From: Primulina eburnea
Taxonomy: Eukaryota; Streptophyta; Magnoliopsida; Lamiales; Gesneriaceae
Assembly (NCBI RefSeq): GCF_022965805.1
Contig: NC_133109.1
Location: 697,001 to 761,000, forward strand
Reading direction: 5' to 3'
Length of the DNA: 64,000 bases
Shown: piece after piece, positions 1-12,865 of the stretch
Numbering within the stretch: the first letter of the stretch is position 1
Layout: each line of letters begins with the position of its first letter
Program-made: the position numbers and the translations under genes
The notes under the pieces: model-generated
Seen by the model: the letters and a program-made list of their open reading frames with translations, nothing else
Told to the model about the DNA's origin: nothing
Databases searched by the model: none

Positions 1-1655
1 ATTCAACACTATGAGACCATTCTAGGACACCATAACAATGAACTAAACTTTTATAATCACCCTACAATTTATACGACCCAAAAATACTGTCATTTATATT
101 AAAGTTTATTTCTTACAACTTCTTAATAATTCAAGCTCTTAACGACATGAATCAAAACCTCAAAAATACTCTAAACATCATTACTAACTTTCTTATATGC
201 AGCAACGATCACCCGTCGATCCCCAACAAAGCCTGCAACATAAAAACTTCAAGAACATATTAAAATTCATAACTTTCTTGAAACACGATTTGAGCAGTCA
301 TACTAAAAACTCCATAACTCACTCGTTTTTAATCCAAATAACTCGAATTTTAAATCAAATCGAACGTATCGAAAAGATCTACGTTTTTGTAGTTAAAAGT
401 TTTCTCAAAATATTTACTGAAAAATCGCAGTATTTTACAGAACAGCAAAAACGTTTTTAAAAAAAATGCAGTTTGAGCAGTCCTACGAAAAACGCCATAA
501 CTCACTCAATTTTCATCCAAATATTTTTAATTATATATCAAATCGAAGGCATCGAAAAGTTATACGATTTTCACGTTGAAAGTTTTCTCAAAATCAATAC
601 CGAAAAATCGCAGTATTTTACAGAACAGCAAAAACGTGAATTTGGTGATCCAAAATTGTTTCAAACTTGATCTAGACGTGATTGCTCAAACTTCAACGCA
701 TCGCACATATAATTTTCGCATAAATAACAACACAACGCATAATATGACAAGATCGATGCATCAAGAACTGAATATACGTGCCTTTTGATATTTAAAAATA
801 CCGTAACGACGATACCGAAGCGGAGACGGAGCGATAGACGATCCGAGACGAACGTGGCTCGATTTTCTTTGAATAAAACTTACTAAATTGCTGCTGGAAT
901 TTCCAGAGAAAAACTACGTGATGGAGGGAAATGAGAGAGGAAGAAATGGAGAAAAGATTGATGCAAAAGAGTTCTTTCAAAGCTTCCCATCTATTTAGTC
1001 AAAAAGTTGAATAGAAAATAATGTGTTGTGTTTTTGTTTTGTGTGCATATGTGTACGTGTATATGTGTGTGTAAATATGTGAGTGTGTGTGTGTGAGTCA
1101 AAGTGTGTGTGCTTGCATGTTTAAATAAATCATTTAGTAAATGATAATTTAAGGGTTTTAAATTAATATAATAACAATACTAATAATCAATTAGAATACT
1201 AAATAAAAATGATAATTCTCTACTAAAAATAATACATCCCTACATTAAAATAAAATCCACAATTGATAAACTTTCTAAAAATTTAAACTCTTAAAATAAC
1301 TTAATATTTAAATTAGGCTTTTTTAAAAAAAAAATATTAAAACTCCATAACTCATTTAAAATGTCTCATACCTAACTTAAAGATTAAATACCACATTAAT
1401 ATTTACTAAAAATCGTCCCGGTCTCCTTTTCTCGATCCCGCACAGAATAATCGCCTGAAACATAAAACTCAAGCAAATATTTTAACGTGTAACTATTTAA
1501 ACATAACTATTAAAATAATGTAAATTCTTAAATCATGAAGTAAAACACAATCTAATGAAATAAGCATGCATTAAATCATTTAATATAATACATAAGGAAT
1601 TTAATAACTTGCACGTACTTGGTTCATATGGACTTAAAATTTTCGGGACTTCACA
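1..1655 (-). mobile_element. 3' LTR of retrotransposon X (left copy, cut by window edge)
   Basis: This stretch is repeated almost base for base at 9621-11258, about 1% different by eye plus one indel of about 18 bp near position 520-540. It ends on the plus strand in ..GGGACTTCACA, so on the minus strand the LTR begins TGTGAAGTCCC. Immediately inside, at 1656-1670, the minus strand reads a polypurine tract (TTAAAGGGGATAGAT), which fixes the element as minus-strand and this copy as its 3' LTR. Further in, the minus strand reads GGGGACGAAATTC, a motif I know from just before the polypurine tract of many plant gypsy elements. The LTR carries a (GT)n-rich stretch at about 1020-1110. Its left end is outside the window. 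Short ORFs in it are not credible genes. Confidence 0.85.
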
Positions 1656-4600
1656 ATCTATCCCCTTTAATTTGAATTTCGTCCCCGAAATTCGCTAATC
1701 CTCAATAATCCAAAAGTTTAGATTCTTAATTCTAGTATTCCAAAAATCCACGCTACCGCTGCGCTACTCTGATAAATATTTAAGTCTTATGTTGTCTTAC
1801 GTCTCTTCAATCCTAATTAAATTTCCTACCAAAAACCTCATTTGCGATTCACAACTTATGGTAACTTAGTTTACTTTACTAAAATCCCGAATTCTGACTT
1901 TTTTTGTCGTTCTCAATATTAGAAATGGAGGTTCAACCTTATCGTATCTTACCTTCTTTATACTATACTTGTAATGTCAACGACCTATTACATTAGCATC
2001 AATGCAGTTTAGCCTAAGAAATCTTAGCACCAAAATTTTTCTGATCAATTTCTATCCACGGCAATACACTAAAAGTTAAATCTTATCTTACCTCATAATA
2101 ATATTGGCCTACAACTCTTTGAATCGAGTCTTTCCTTACAATACCAAGCTTATGTAACTTAGCTATTTACAAGTACGTCCCAAATATAAAATTATTGTCA
2201 ACCTTTAATTTCGAGTAAGGGATACGACAAGTATAAAAGTCTATAAGATTTTTAAACAAAATAAATTATGACATCTCATTATAATAATGAGATATGATAT
2301 ACATAATTATTTAAACATATCTAATATTATATACACCATATTTTTACCATAAAATTATACAAATACATACATATACCAACGGTCATAAAACGGTAACAAA
2401 CGGCTATTTTTTTTTTCTTTCTATAAATACCATCTCACAAATACATTCAATCACTCCAACTTTTTCTTCTCTTCTAAAATTTATTCTTCATTAATTTTTT
2501 TTTCGAAGAAAAAGAAGATGGCTTTTGCAAAGTTATTTTCAATTATTTTAGTTATTATATTTACGATTCTTGTATTTATCCGAGAATATCCTCCTCATGT
2601 TTTTTCTTTATTTTACGATTACTTGTAATTGTTGTTTATCCATTACTTTGTATTACAATATTCATTAATTAATAAAATGCATCGTGATTTGTCGTACCAC
2701 CATGGCAAACTTTTACATTTCTTACTCAATAAAAATCTTAATATTCATTGATTGATAACTTATGTTGAACACCACTAATTCCCTTTTGTATTTATTTCAC
2801 CCAAAATTTCGTATGATCAACTATACCATAAATTTGAAATTCAACCTTACGCAACCCAAATAGTTTTGGATACATAATTCCAACACACATTCACTTATTC
2901 CCAAGTTTCTTCATAACTTACAAAAAAAATTTCTCAAGACAAAATGTCTACCTTAATTCTTACATGCGTCGTCTATCGAATAATCTAATTATCAATCATA
3001 CCCAACCTTATAGAAATATCAAATTCCAACAAAGGTACAAGCTTAACTCCTGTTACATTCATGACTAAAACTTATGACACATCAAATTTCAATTCTCGAA
3101 ATTTCACTAACTCATTGTCTACTCTTATAACTTAGCTAATCGAGCAACTTTTCCTCAAACCATCATCCTGAATTCTTAATTTGCCGCAACATTAATTCAC
3201 TAGCGCTTAACTTTTCGATCCCAATGTCGATTCATCCTACAATTCCCTTGATCACCATGTCTTATAATATTATAACCCAAATACTTCAATGTTCTAATGA
3301 TCTCTTCGATCTTAAATGCCCGATAATTTATATCATTTAAACTATTAAAATTCTCACTTACCGCTAAACTAGTTATCCCAATTTCTTAAAATTGCAAAAT
3401 AAATTCTTAATTTCCTCGAAAACTATACAATTTGTCCTGATTTCAAAAATTCCACAATTACTCACAAGTGGTTGGCTTTCTTAATTCCATCTTATAAGTT
3501 TCTCGTAACATAAAGTTCAATAATTTTAAGCTTATAAAACCCAGAATTAATTCCATAACCTCGAAAAGCTACTGATCTTACTCAAGTGTTCCTTAAAAAT
3601 TCGAACTTAATCCTCAAAAAAATTTCAAAATTTGTAATATGGTCCTTAAAGTTTCCAAAATTTATATTTTTGGCCCTACAACTCTTTGAAATTTGCATCT
3701 TCGTAGCCATAAATTTTTCGACTTAACCTCATTAACCTTAAAATTCTTTGCACTAAAAATTAAATCAAAAAATTTGGTAAATTCGAAAATAATCCCTTAG
3801 AATATTGCTTTACACTTAGGTCCTTAAAATTCTCAATTCATGTAATTTAATCCTTAAATCTATCTAGATAAAGCATACACCTTAATAAATTCTATGTCTT
3901 TATACTTCTAAAGATCGTCATAGTCTTCGAATCATTAATCCTTACATGGAGTTCTCAAAAATCAACTCAGCTAGCAATCACAAATCATAAGTAATTTCTT
4001 AGAAAATATACAAGTCCCAAAAGCCTTCATAATTTTCAAGTTTAACTTATGACCCACGAGTATAACATCAGTACTACTAACAAAAAATTAATATAGACAA
4101 ATCATTTTCAACTTTTCCAAACGCCCAAAAGTAAAATTCTTACTCATGTCCAAGTCCACCACACCAACATGCAAGAAATTAATTACTTTGTCATTTCATG
4201 TCATAACATGCATAAAAATTTTAAAGATCCAATCTGTGAAAACCGAACATCAGTATTGGAGGAGGAAAGTATGTGCACCATTCTTGGGGGAGTTTCACGT
4301 GGCTATTAAGGAAAACCAAAATCACTCCCTCATCATGCAGCAAAATTCTCGGAGTCCACGTTCGAGGGAAGCGCAGCAATTAAGGAAGGAAGATTATGGA
4401 ATGAACATTTCAGCCGGGTGATACAGCCCTATTTATATGGTGTCCAACGAGAAGGGAGATCTCACCATATAGAGCCTGCAATTCCGAGCACCTCCTTGCC
4501 CTTTTCTCGAAGTTTTTCCAGCGACCAAAGCTTCATCCAAAATCTCGAGATTTCCGCGGCGATTCGAACAAGCCGTTGTCCATTGCTCCGTTAGCATTTT

Positions 4601-6080
4601 CTGTTAACCTCAAAGCGAGAATTCAGCTCCAAGTTCGAAGCTTGGCCGCAGCGGGTCGAAGTCGAGACTCCACCACCCCGAAGTTTTCCAGTAAGCCAAT
4701 CTTCGTCTCCGTCCATTTCTCTTTCTTTATTTTGAAGCTTCCGTAGGAGCCTTTTGCAGCAGATTTACGAAGCCTCCTCTTTCATCCTTGAATTGTACAG
4801 TAGCAAATTGCTGCCTCTGGACCATTAGCCATTCGAAGCCCAAATCCTCCCCACAAACTCATAAATTCTCGGTCACCTTCATTGGAGCCTCACGTTTAAA
4901 GCCAAACAAAAAAATCTGTAAGTGGGTCTTCTCCTTTACTCTATTTTGTTAAATAAAATTGCACACTCATAATTATTTAAATGGCCCTTGATATTTATAC
5001 TCTTTAAATAAATATGGATTATTTATTTGATTATTTTTAACGTGGACTTTTGAATGTATAAATTATTATATAAAGGATTAGGTTCACTTATTTTCTCTTT
5101 AAGTGAGCATAATATATTTCGAAATAATTTAAATACGACTTTAAAAATTCGATCGGCATAATTTATTCATTTCCATTCGGTATAAAATCCCTTGAATTAT
5201 TCTTTGTTCGATATCGGTTATAATAATTGAAAGCATGTTGAATTATTTAAACGCACTGTAATGATTTGATTTAGAAATGGTAAAGGAAATTCCGAACTTT
5301 GATATGCTTTGTTTAGGCCCTGATGCGGTGGGTTATAATAACCGTTCCTTTGGCCTCGCCCCTTAGAGGAGTAACATATAGGGGACTGATCAGTAAAACC
5401 ATAGAAAATGAGATGATTTTCAGTGCTATGTTTGTATTTTTGGTTATTATTTGATTCAACATGCTTAATATTTAAATTACGATAATTTAATTGTATGTAT
5501 ATCCTCGATAATTGTTATGCACGATCGGCCTCCATTTACTGAGTATTTCCCAAAATACTCACCCCTTACATTCCCACCCAGATAAGAACGAGAAACAAAT
5601 CGAGGAGGAAGAGCAAGATTATTTTTGGGGTTGGTGATGAAGCAAATCCATTCGAGACCAGTCGAATTTATCCTGTCTTTTAATTTTATCATCATGTATT
5701 TCGCTTCCGCATTTTATTTTCATCGAATTGTAAAGACGATTACTTGTTATGAAAAAGACTGGTTATTGCGAATTACTACGAGGCTTGTTGTTTTGCAATT
5801 ATGTGATTGTGAGACAACGCCGGTGTCGACTAACCCCGGTCTCGGGGCGCGACACAATCTCAATTCATAACGACAAGTCAGCATGTACTCTGAAACGTAT
5901 GTCATGTAAACATACAGGTAATAGAATTTAAAGCATACACATACTGAAATCATGACTTGATGCTCATTATTTAAAAGACTTTAAAACTTTAAAACTTACA
6001 GACTTGAGGTGTGACTTCGTGAGCTTCTTGCGACTGGCAGTAGGCATAACCCTTTACAAGAACACCGCTCTGATACCAAC
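1656..6080 (-). mobile_element. Internal region of non-autonomous LTR retrotransposon X
   Basis: This lies between the two LTRs of X and is split by the solo LTR at 4235-5854, leaving about 2.8 kb of its own sequence. The right end at 6065-6078 carries, on the minus strand, a primer-binding site of initiator-tRNA-Met type (TGGTATCAGAGCGG) two bases from the LTR. The next 200 bases toward 5855 look like the leader that precedes gag in Ty3/gypsy elements. No gag, protease, RT or integrase reading frame is visible; only AT-rich non-coding sequence fills 1700-4230. The best description is a large retrotransposon derivative (LARD) that would need enzymes from a gypsy relative. Element class is inferred from PBS, PPT and LTR ends. 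Confidence 0.7.
4235..5854 (+). mobile_element. Solo LTR Z (Ty3/gypsy type) with CAATC target duplication
   Basis: The element starts TGTGAAAACC and ends GGGGCGCGACA. The five bases CAATC flank it on both sides (4230-4234 and 5855-5859). That is the size expected for LTR-retrotransposon integration, and the absence of a partner LTR makes it a solo LTR of 1620 bp. The part from 5320 to 5854 contains blocks also found at 25728-25750 and 26623-27187 (GGTGGGTTAT, GGGGACTGAT, a block reading 'ACTGAGTATTT..CCCTTA', and the GGCGNGACA end). So the LTR at 25.4-27.2 kb is a diverged family member. It sits inside element X and is therefore younger than X's insertion. Confidence 0.85.
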
Positions 6081-6718
6081 TGTAACGAACCGTACTTTTT
6101 ACCATTCAAAATTTGCGGAAAAATTAAAAATTTTCTTAAACATAAAATTCATACAGTCGTTACTTATCATTCAACATAATAATATTTAAAATCAACATCT
6201 CATACTCAAATTTTCCAACAAAGTACTTATTCCAAATCATCTCACAACCAACATAAAAACATAATATTTTAAAGTTTTCATAAAACATAAACATAGTGGT
6301 CCTCGGGTTTAGCCTTCCACTCAGTCCAAGCCTGCCCCTTGGTCGCCACCTCCTGTCTCCTCATCAACATACTCACCTGCATCGATCAAGTCTAGTGAGT
6401 CTAAAGACTCAACACGTATAAACTGGAATAACGAGTACTACATAATAAAATCGCATGCAACTTAAAATAGAACATACATAACTTGAAACTTGAACTTGCA
6501 TAATAAACTTGAAACTTGCATAATAAATTTAAAACTTTCATAATAACCTTAAAACTTGAACATACATACTTTGAAATTTGAACTTTTATAAACTTGTTCT
6601 TTGCATAAACTTTGAACATATTTGCATATATAATATGACGTGTCATCACATAAACTTTTCTTTAACATGCTTTCATACTTCAACATACTTAACTTCATCA
6701 TTTTGTGTAGAGGATGTT

Positions 6719-9442
6719 TGTAACGTCCCAAAAATCTGAAAGTCCACGTGAGCCACATGCATGCAAGTTATTAAATTTCTTTGATATTTTATTAAATTGC
6801 TTTAAAGCATTAAATTCTTGCTTATTTCATTAAATTATGTTTAATTATTTTTATGTATTTTATGCATAATTATTTCATGGTAGAATTTATTTATTTCATT
6901 AAATTGTGTTTAATTATTTTATGCATAATTCATGCATGCTAGGATTCAATTCATGAAATTTTAAAAGTTCACGCATTAGGGTTTCTAGATGCATTTCACG
7001 TTCGAACGAGGATCGGAGTCCGGAGATTTTTCAGGAAAATTATTTTATTACACGATTTATTTTTATAAATTAAGTTAAAGCATCCTTAAGTGCATTTTTC
7101 AAAAATGGGAATTTTTGGGTATTTTTACCCGCAAGATCTTTAAATTTTACGGTACGCAAATTTTATCAAATCGGGGGACTTTTTAATGGTTCAGCTAATA
7201 TTTTCAAAATCTTTTCAACACGAAATATTTTTCGGGAGTGCGTTTGATATAACGGGCCTGCTTTTAAGCTTGTTAGGCTTACAATTTTTTTTAAACGCTT
7301 AATTATCATATTAGGCCCATCAATTAATTGTTTAACCATTTAATTAATATATATTAACCCTTAACCTAAACCTAATCCTCTCCCCATCAGCCGACACCCC
7401 ATTCTGATTTCTAGTGCCCTCGGTTTCAGAGGGAATCACCAACTGAAGGCGCTGCTTTGGCTTATTCTTGCTAAGAAATTCCCTCCGGCTTCCACCTCGA
7501 GTCCCTCGTGTTTGTGCATCATTCAGGCATGCTTTGTATCGTTTTTCTTGCATCATACATGTCATATTATGCTGATGTTGGTGTTCGTGCATGGGAACTC
7601 TGATCTAATTTAGTACACGAAAGATTTTCGGTTCCTACTTACAGTCTTGCATTCTTTTGATTACTACTCACGTTTTTGCTCTATAATGTGCAAGGGACTG
7701 CCAACGTTTGATGTTTAGGGGCTGGTGAGGATGAGAGAGCCGAGATCTAAGTGCTGGAGATGAGTAAAGTCGAGACTTAAGGGGGCTAGCGTTGTAGATC
7801 GGGAGTTGTTGTGAGGAAGGGCTCGGTTGGTGCAAATCGAGAGACAAGGGTGGAGCCGATGGTTTGAGGGACGATCCGAGGCCTGATCCCGACTGTATGG
7901 AGTCTGAGATGTGGCTGAGGAAAAGCCCGAGAGCTGCTGGTACCACCCCTGGTATAGATCGGCCGCTTGAGGGAGCAAACCGTGAGTGGCTCATCTTGGG
8001 AGTTCAGCGATCGTGAGGGATGAACGTAGTGCATGGAAGAGTAGGTATGGATTCTTTGGGTCTAGGGGAGTCTAGAGGAGCCGAGGTGTGATTGGTTGAG
8101 GGCTGGTTTCGGTGGGGAAGTGGTTAACGTGTGATTTTTGAGGGATGAGTAAGGGTGGACGTGGCTTGTTGGGAGAGCCGAGAGCTTTTTGGTCGAGACT
8201 TGGATTTCCAGCCATGAGTTTGGGTAGGAAATATTATTTTAGGAGCTTTTTAAATGTTTATTAGGTGTAGGAGAAAGTTGAGGAAAATTTGGTTGTGTTT
8301 CGAGTTGCTTCGGGTTAAAACCGTAACCCGGTCCAAGTTTTAAAACGAATCGATTAAGTTTGGTTTTGGGCTCTAATTTACTTCTAGGAATTCTTTTAAA
8401 TATGCTTTGGGACATTTTAAGGAGTTTGGTAAACTTTGGGTCAATTTTAGAGGTATAGGGTTGAAACGATAATTTTTAGGTTACCAGGGGCAAAACGGAC
8501 ATTTTGCACCCGGGGTAAGATTTTGGTCCTGGCAGCGCCCCGAGCACAAATTATGATATTTTAAATGATTATGTATCATGTTTACGATTTTTACGATATT
8601 ATGATAATTATGGTGCATGCTTGGTTTAAAAGAAAAATTTCGTATACGCATTCTTTTATTAAGTGGTGAATATGTTGACACGTTTTGAAGGAAGTGATTT
8701 AGTTGTGACTAACACGATGACACGATGACATGTAAGGCCCGGGCTCAGTGGGCGGGTAATGCCGTCGCTGATGTCCCTCGCCGCCGGGTACCGCGGTTAC
8801 ACGTAGATGGATCCATCGACTGACATGATGACATGATGACATGATGATACGAAAGTCACAGCTAATGAACGGAATTCAAATTAAGATTTTAACACGTATA
8901 TGCTGATACGATGATACATGCTATTACCATGTTTTGACAGGTCACAGTTACGCATACGATATGATAACATGTTTTGACACGTCACGATTTTTCACGATAC
9001 GCATATGCTCATGTTTTTAAGCTCATGAAATGTATGTTCATTATGTTATTTTTCACTGCTGTGTGCTACATATATGTACTCGTTATTACCGGTAAAGGTA
9101 TGTTGAGTCTTTAGACTCACTAGGCGTGTGTGATGCAGGTGAGCTTTCCGATCAGGAGACTGGAGGTGCCGAAGACTGAGTAGGCAGGCGGGTGTGCAGT
9201 GACACGACCCGAGGACCATTATTCTTCCGCATTTTGATTCATGTTTTTTTAGAGGGGTTACACATTTTTATATGTTGATGATATTACGATTTTTTATAAG
9301 TTTACGGTTACGTTGATTTTGGTTGACATTAGTTATTTTTAAACTGCGTCATTCTTGTTGGTAAATAAATACGATTATTTTAAATGTAATTCTTGTTGGT
9401 AAATAAATACGATTATTTTAAATGTAATTTTGTAATTTTGTA
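6719..9442 (+). mobile_element. Solo LTR Y (Ty3/gypsy type), plus orientation
   Basis: It begins TGTAACGTCCCAAAAAT, clearly related to the start of X's LTR (TGTGAAGTCCCGAAAAT); both continue through a block ending GCAAGTTATTAAATT. Near its 3' part (9100-9225) it has the block 'gagtctttagactcactag' followed by 'gatgcaggtgag' and 'cgacccgaggacca', which also occurs in reverse at 6300-6410. The flanks ATGTT (6714-6718) and ATGTC (9443-9447) could be a mutated target duplication, with the usual terminal CA decayed to TA. The right end is therefore uncertain. A GC-rich patch (8736-8800), short GACATGAT repeats (8823-8850) and a 38-bp tandem duplication (9353-9428) lie inside. There are no coding genes. 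Confidence 0.6.
9353..9428. repeat. 38-bp tandem duplication, two copies
   Basis: Two perfect copies of a 38-base unit (9353-9390 and 9391-9428, starting TCTTGTTGGTAAATAAATAC) stand head to tail close to the 3' end of LTR Y. The perfect match points to a recent slippage or short unequal exchange. Confidence 0.9.
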
Positions 9443-11263
9443 ATGTCCCTAGGTCCGTGTAGGGTCCGTGTCTGTGCGTTTAAATATGTGTCGAAGAAAT
9501 GAGAAGGCACGAACCCCGTGCTAACCTCCGTCTCCGGGTCCGTGTCCGTCTGCCCAACGAATTATTTGATGAAAATTTTATGACATGTCTATTCTCCCAA
9601 TTAACACATAATGCATCAAGATTCAACACTATGAGACCATTCTAGGACACCATAACAATGAACTAAACTTTTATAATCACCCTACAATTTATACGACCCA
9701 AAAATACTGTCATTTATATTAAAGTTTATTTCTTACAACTTCTTAATAATTCAAGCTCTTAACGACATGAATCAAAACCTCAAAAATACTCTAAACATCA
9801 TTACTAACTTTCTTATATGCAGCAACGATCACCCGTCGATCCCCAACAAAGCCTGCAACATAAAAACTTCAAGAACATATTAAAATTCATAACTTTCTTG
9901 AAACACGATTTGAGCAGTCATACTAAAAACTCCATAACTCACTCGTTTTTAATCCAAATAACTCGAATTTTATATCAAATCGAACGTATCGAAAAGATCT
10001 ACGTTTTTGTAGTTAAAAGTTTTCTCAAAATATTTACTGAAAAATCGCAGTATTTTACAGAACAGCAAAAACGTTTTTTAAAAAAATGCAGTTTGAGCAG
10101 TCCTACGAAAAACGCCATAACTCACTCAATTTTAAATATATCAAATCGAAGGCATCGAAAAGTTATACGATTTTCACGTTGAAAGTTTTCTCAAAATCAA
10201 TACCGAAAAATCGCAGTATTTTACAGAACAGCAAAAACGTGAATTTGGTGATCCAAAATTGTTTCAAACTTGATCTAGACGTGATTGCTCAAACTTCAAC
10301 GCATCGCACATATAATTTTCGCATAAATAACAACACAACGCATAATATGACAAGATCGATACATCAAGAACTGAATATACGTGCCTTTTGATATTTAAAA
10401 ATACCGTAACGACGATACCGAAGCGGAGACGGAGCGATAGACGATCCGGGACGAACGTGGCTCGATTTTCTTTGAATCAAACTTACTAAATTGCTGCTGG
10501 AATTTCCAGAGAAAAACTACGTGATGGAGGGAAATGAGAGAGGAAGAAATGGAGAAAAGATTGATGCAAAAGAGTTCTTTCAAAGCTTCCCATCTATTTA
10601 GTCAAAAATTTGAATAGAAAATAATGTGTTGTGTTTTTGTTTTGTGTGCATATGTGTACGTGTATATGTGTGTGTAAATATGTGAGTGTGTGTGTGTGAG
10701 TCAAAGTGTGTGTGCTTGCATGTTTAAATAAATCATTTAGTAAATGATAATTTAAGGGTTTTAAATTAATATAATAACAATACTAATAATCAATTAGAAT
10801 ACTAAATAAAAATGATAATTCTCTACTAAAAATAATACATCCCTAAATTAAAATAAAAATCCACAATTGATAAACTTTCTAAAAATTTAAACTCTTAAAA
10901 TAACTTAATATTTAAATTAGGCTTTTTTTTAAAAAAATATTAAAACTCCATAACTCATTTAAAATGTCTCATACCTAACTTAAAGATTAAATACCACATT
11001 AATATTTACTAAAAATCGTCCCGGTCTCCTTTCCTCGATCCCGCATCGAATAATCGCCTGAAACATAAAACTCAAGAAAACATTTTAACGTGTAACTATT
11101 TAAACATAACTATTAAAATAATGTAAATTCTTAAATCATGAATTAAAACACAATCTAATGAAATAAGCATGCATTAAATCATTTAATATAATACATAAGA
11201 AATTTAATAACTTGCACGCACTTGGTTCATATGGACTTAAAATTTTCGGGACTTCACAATAAT

Positions 11264-11906
11264 AATGCATATATCGTGTATGTTTTGATCATCCGATGTG
11301 CTAGCAACAATTGGCTGTTGCTACTAGAATGATTGTTGTATCCTAAATTGTGAACCATGAATTGTCTGTTTTATCTTTATCATCATTTTCGACACAGTCG
11401 AAGTCGACATTAAGTTGGACATTTATCCTTTTGTCCTTGGTTCCAACATTATATATAGCTTATAGAAATTAAGATGGTGGAACAGACCATGAAATGTGAC
11501 TAATTCTGCTCTATGTTTATGGATGTGTCATTCTTCTATGAGAAATGTCAGATTGTCAATGGCTGCAGGGAGAGAGATGGATTTAATTGTTGAATTTGCA
11601 ACACTTCTAGTGAAACAATTTTTTAAAACCATATGCACGATGAATCTGAACTGCTGCTAAATTGTGATGTACGTGAAGTTGAGGATCAAACGTGGACTAA
11701 ACACCCCGAACGCCATATTTTTTAATGTTAAATTATTCTCCCACACAACTATTAAAATTGAAATAATCATCAGATTTTTAAAATCAGAAAAACAAGAACA
11801 TATAATACAGAGTTCAATTCAACTGTTTAATATAAATGTTCGAAAAACATATCAAACAAAATCAAACTAAGCTTATAATGTATTACAATTGTATGGAGTA
11901 AGAAGC
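11264..11906. other. Intergenic, nothing recognised
   Basis: Unique-looking sequence between retrotransposon X and the Hsp70 remnant. The only ORF of note (11664-11870, 68 aa) has no recognisable similarity. The last part may be former 3' UTR of the Hsp70 copy. I see no RNA gene here. Confidence 0.5.
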
Positions 11907-12608
11907 TTAATCAACTTCGTCAATCTTAGGACCGGTACTGCTACCCGAATACATCTGTGCAATTATGGGGTTGCAGATGTTCTCTAGTTCTCTCATTTTA
12001 TTCTTAAACTGATCTTCTTCGCTGTCTTGGTTGGTCTCCAACCACTCGTTAGCAAGCTCGGTAGCATTTTCGAATTTTCTCTTGTCTGAATATGTCAAGT
12101 TGAAAGTAAAATTGTTGTCATTTTTAATTTTATTTCTCATACTGTAGCCATAATTCTCCAGATCATTCTTGGCCTCAACTCTCCTTTTATGCTGCTCATG
12201 TTTGTCCTTAAAGAACTTGGCTTCTCGCAGCATTCTCTCGATCTCTTCGGTAGATAGCCTTCCTTTGTCATTGATGATTGTGATGTTATTTTTATTTCCA
12301 GTTGTTTGATCTTCAGCAGAGACATTCAGAATCCCATTTGCGTCGACATCAAAGCTGATGGTTAATTTAGGGATGCCTCTCGCAGCTGGTGGGATGCCAG
12401 TGAGTTCGAATTTGCCCAACAAATTGTTATTCACAGTTCTCGCCCTTTCTCCCTCGAACACTTGTATCAGTGCGACGCTTTGGTTGTCTGCACATGTCAT
12501 GAATTGTTCCTCCTTCTTGGTAGGAATAGCAGTGTTTCTTGGTATTATCACACTCATTTCACCTCCTTCGACATGTATGCCAAGCGACAAAGGAAGAACT
12601 AGAAACAC
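11907..12608 (-). pseudogene. Truncated cytosolic Hsp70 (substrate-binding half only)
   Basis: About 233 codons match the C-terminal part of plant cytosolic Hsp70/Hsc70. They cover the start of the beta-sandwich substrate-binding domain ([29 protein letters not shown]), the [14 protein letters not shown] strand, [31 protein letters not shown], and the helical lid with [13 protein letters not shown]. It ends in IDEVD, a variant of the cytosolic EEVD tail that binds TPR co-chaperones. The whole ATPase domain (about 390 residues) is missing: upstream minus-strand sequence turns into AT-rich DNA. The reading frame opens at a GTG; the first in-frame ATG is inside the substrate domain, so no sensible start exists. 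Lid residues are unusually divergent and the Gly-rich linker before the tail is shortened. It is most likely a decayed gene fragment. The frame itself has no stop. Confidence 0.85.
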
Positions 12609-12865
12609 CGAGTCAACGTCAACGTCAATTTTTATTTTATTTTTCTTTTGAAAACAAAATTAACAAGAAATAATTATAGAAATGGTGGAAAATAGAGGTG
12701 ATCAAATTGAATTGTGAACAAATTTTATTTTTTTTTTATTGTCTTGTTTTGTTTGGTTTTATGAAAAATCATATGAGGGAGTTAGGGTCAATATTACAAT
12801 GGTTGCATTAATTGTAGACATTTGTTTTGCGACCATTCATCATCTCCTATGATATTTACAGTAAA

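Larger units (their letters stand above)
6081..11258 (-). mobile_element. 5' LTR of retrotransposon X, interrupted by nested LTR Y
   Basis: The LTR of X begins on the minus strand at 11258 (TGTGAAGTCCC) and, in my reading, ends at 6081 beside the primer-binding site (..GGTTCGTTACA on the minus strand). A second LTR of the same broad family, in the opposite orientation, occupies about 6719-9442 in the middle. Without it the LTR would be about 2.45 kb. The portion 9621-11258 pairs with 1-1655. The piece 6300-6420 holds, in reverse, the conserved 'gagtctttagactcacta' block of this gypsy group. That 6081-6718 and 9443-11258 belong to one LTR is inference; it predicts the same contiguous sequence just left of this window. 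Bases 11259-11263 (ATAAT) would be the target duplication. Confidence 0.65.

Noticed and set aside
4146..4421. 91-codon ORF
   Set aside because: It crosses the junction between element X and solo LTR Z, so it cannot be an ancestral gene.
6065..6078. tRNA-like motif
   Set aside because: It is a retrotransposon primer-binding site complementary to initiator tRNA; no cloverleaf can be formed around it. The same holds for 42557-42570.
7668..8034. Three overlapping minus-strand ORFs of 82-108 codons
   Set aside because: They overlap in different frames within a GC-richer part of LTR Y and are Ser/Pro-rich artefacts of an LTR, not genes.
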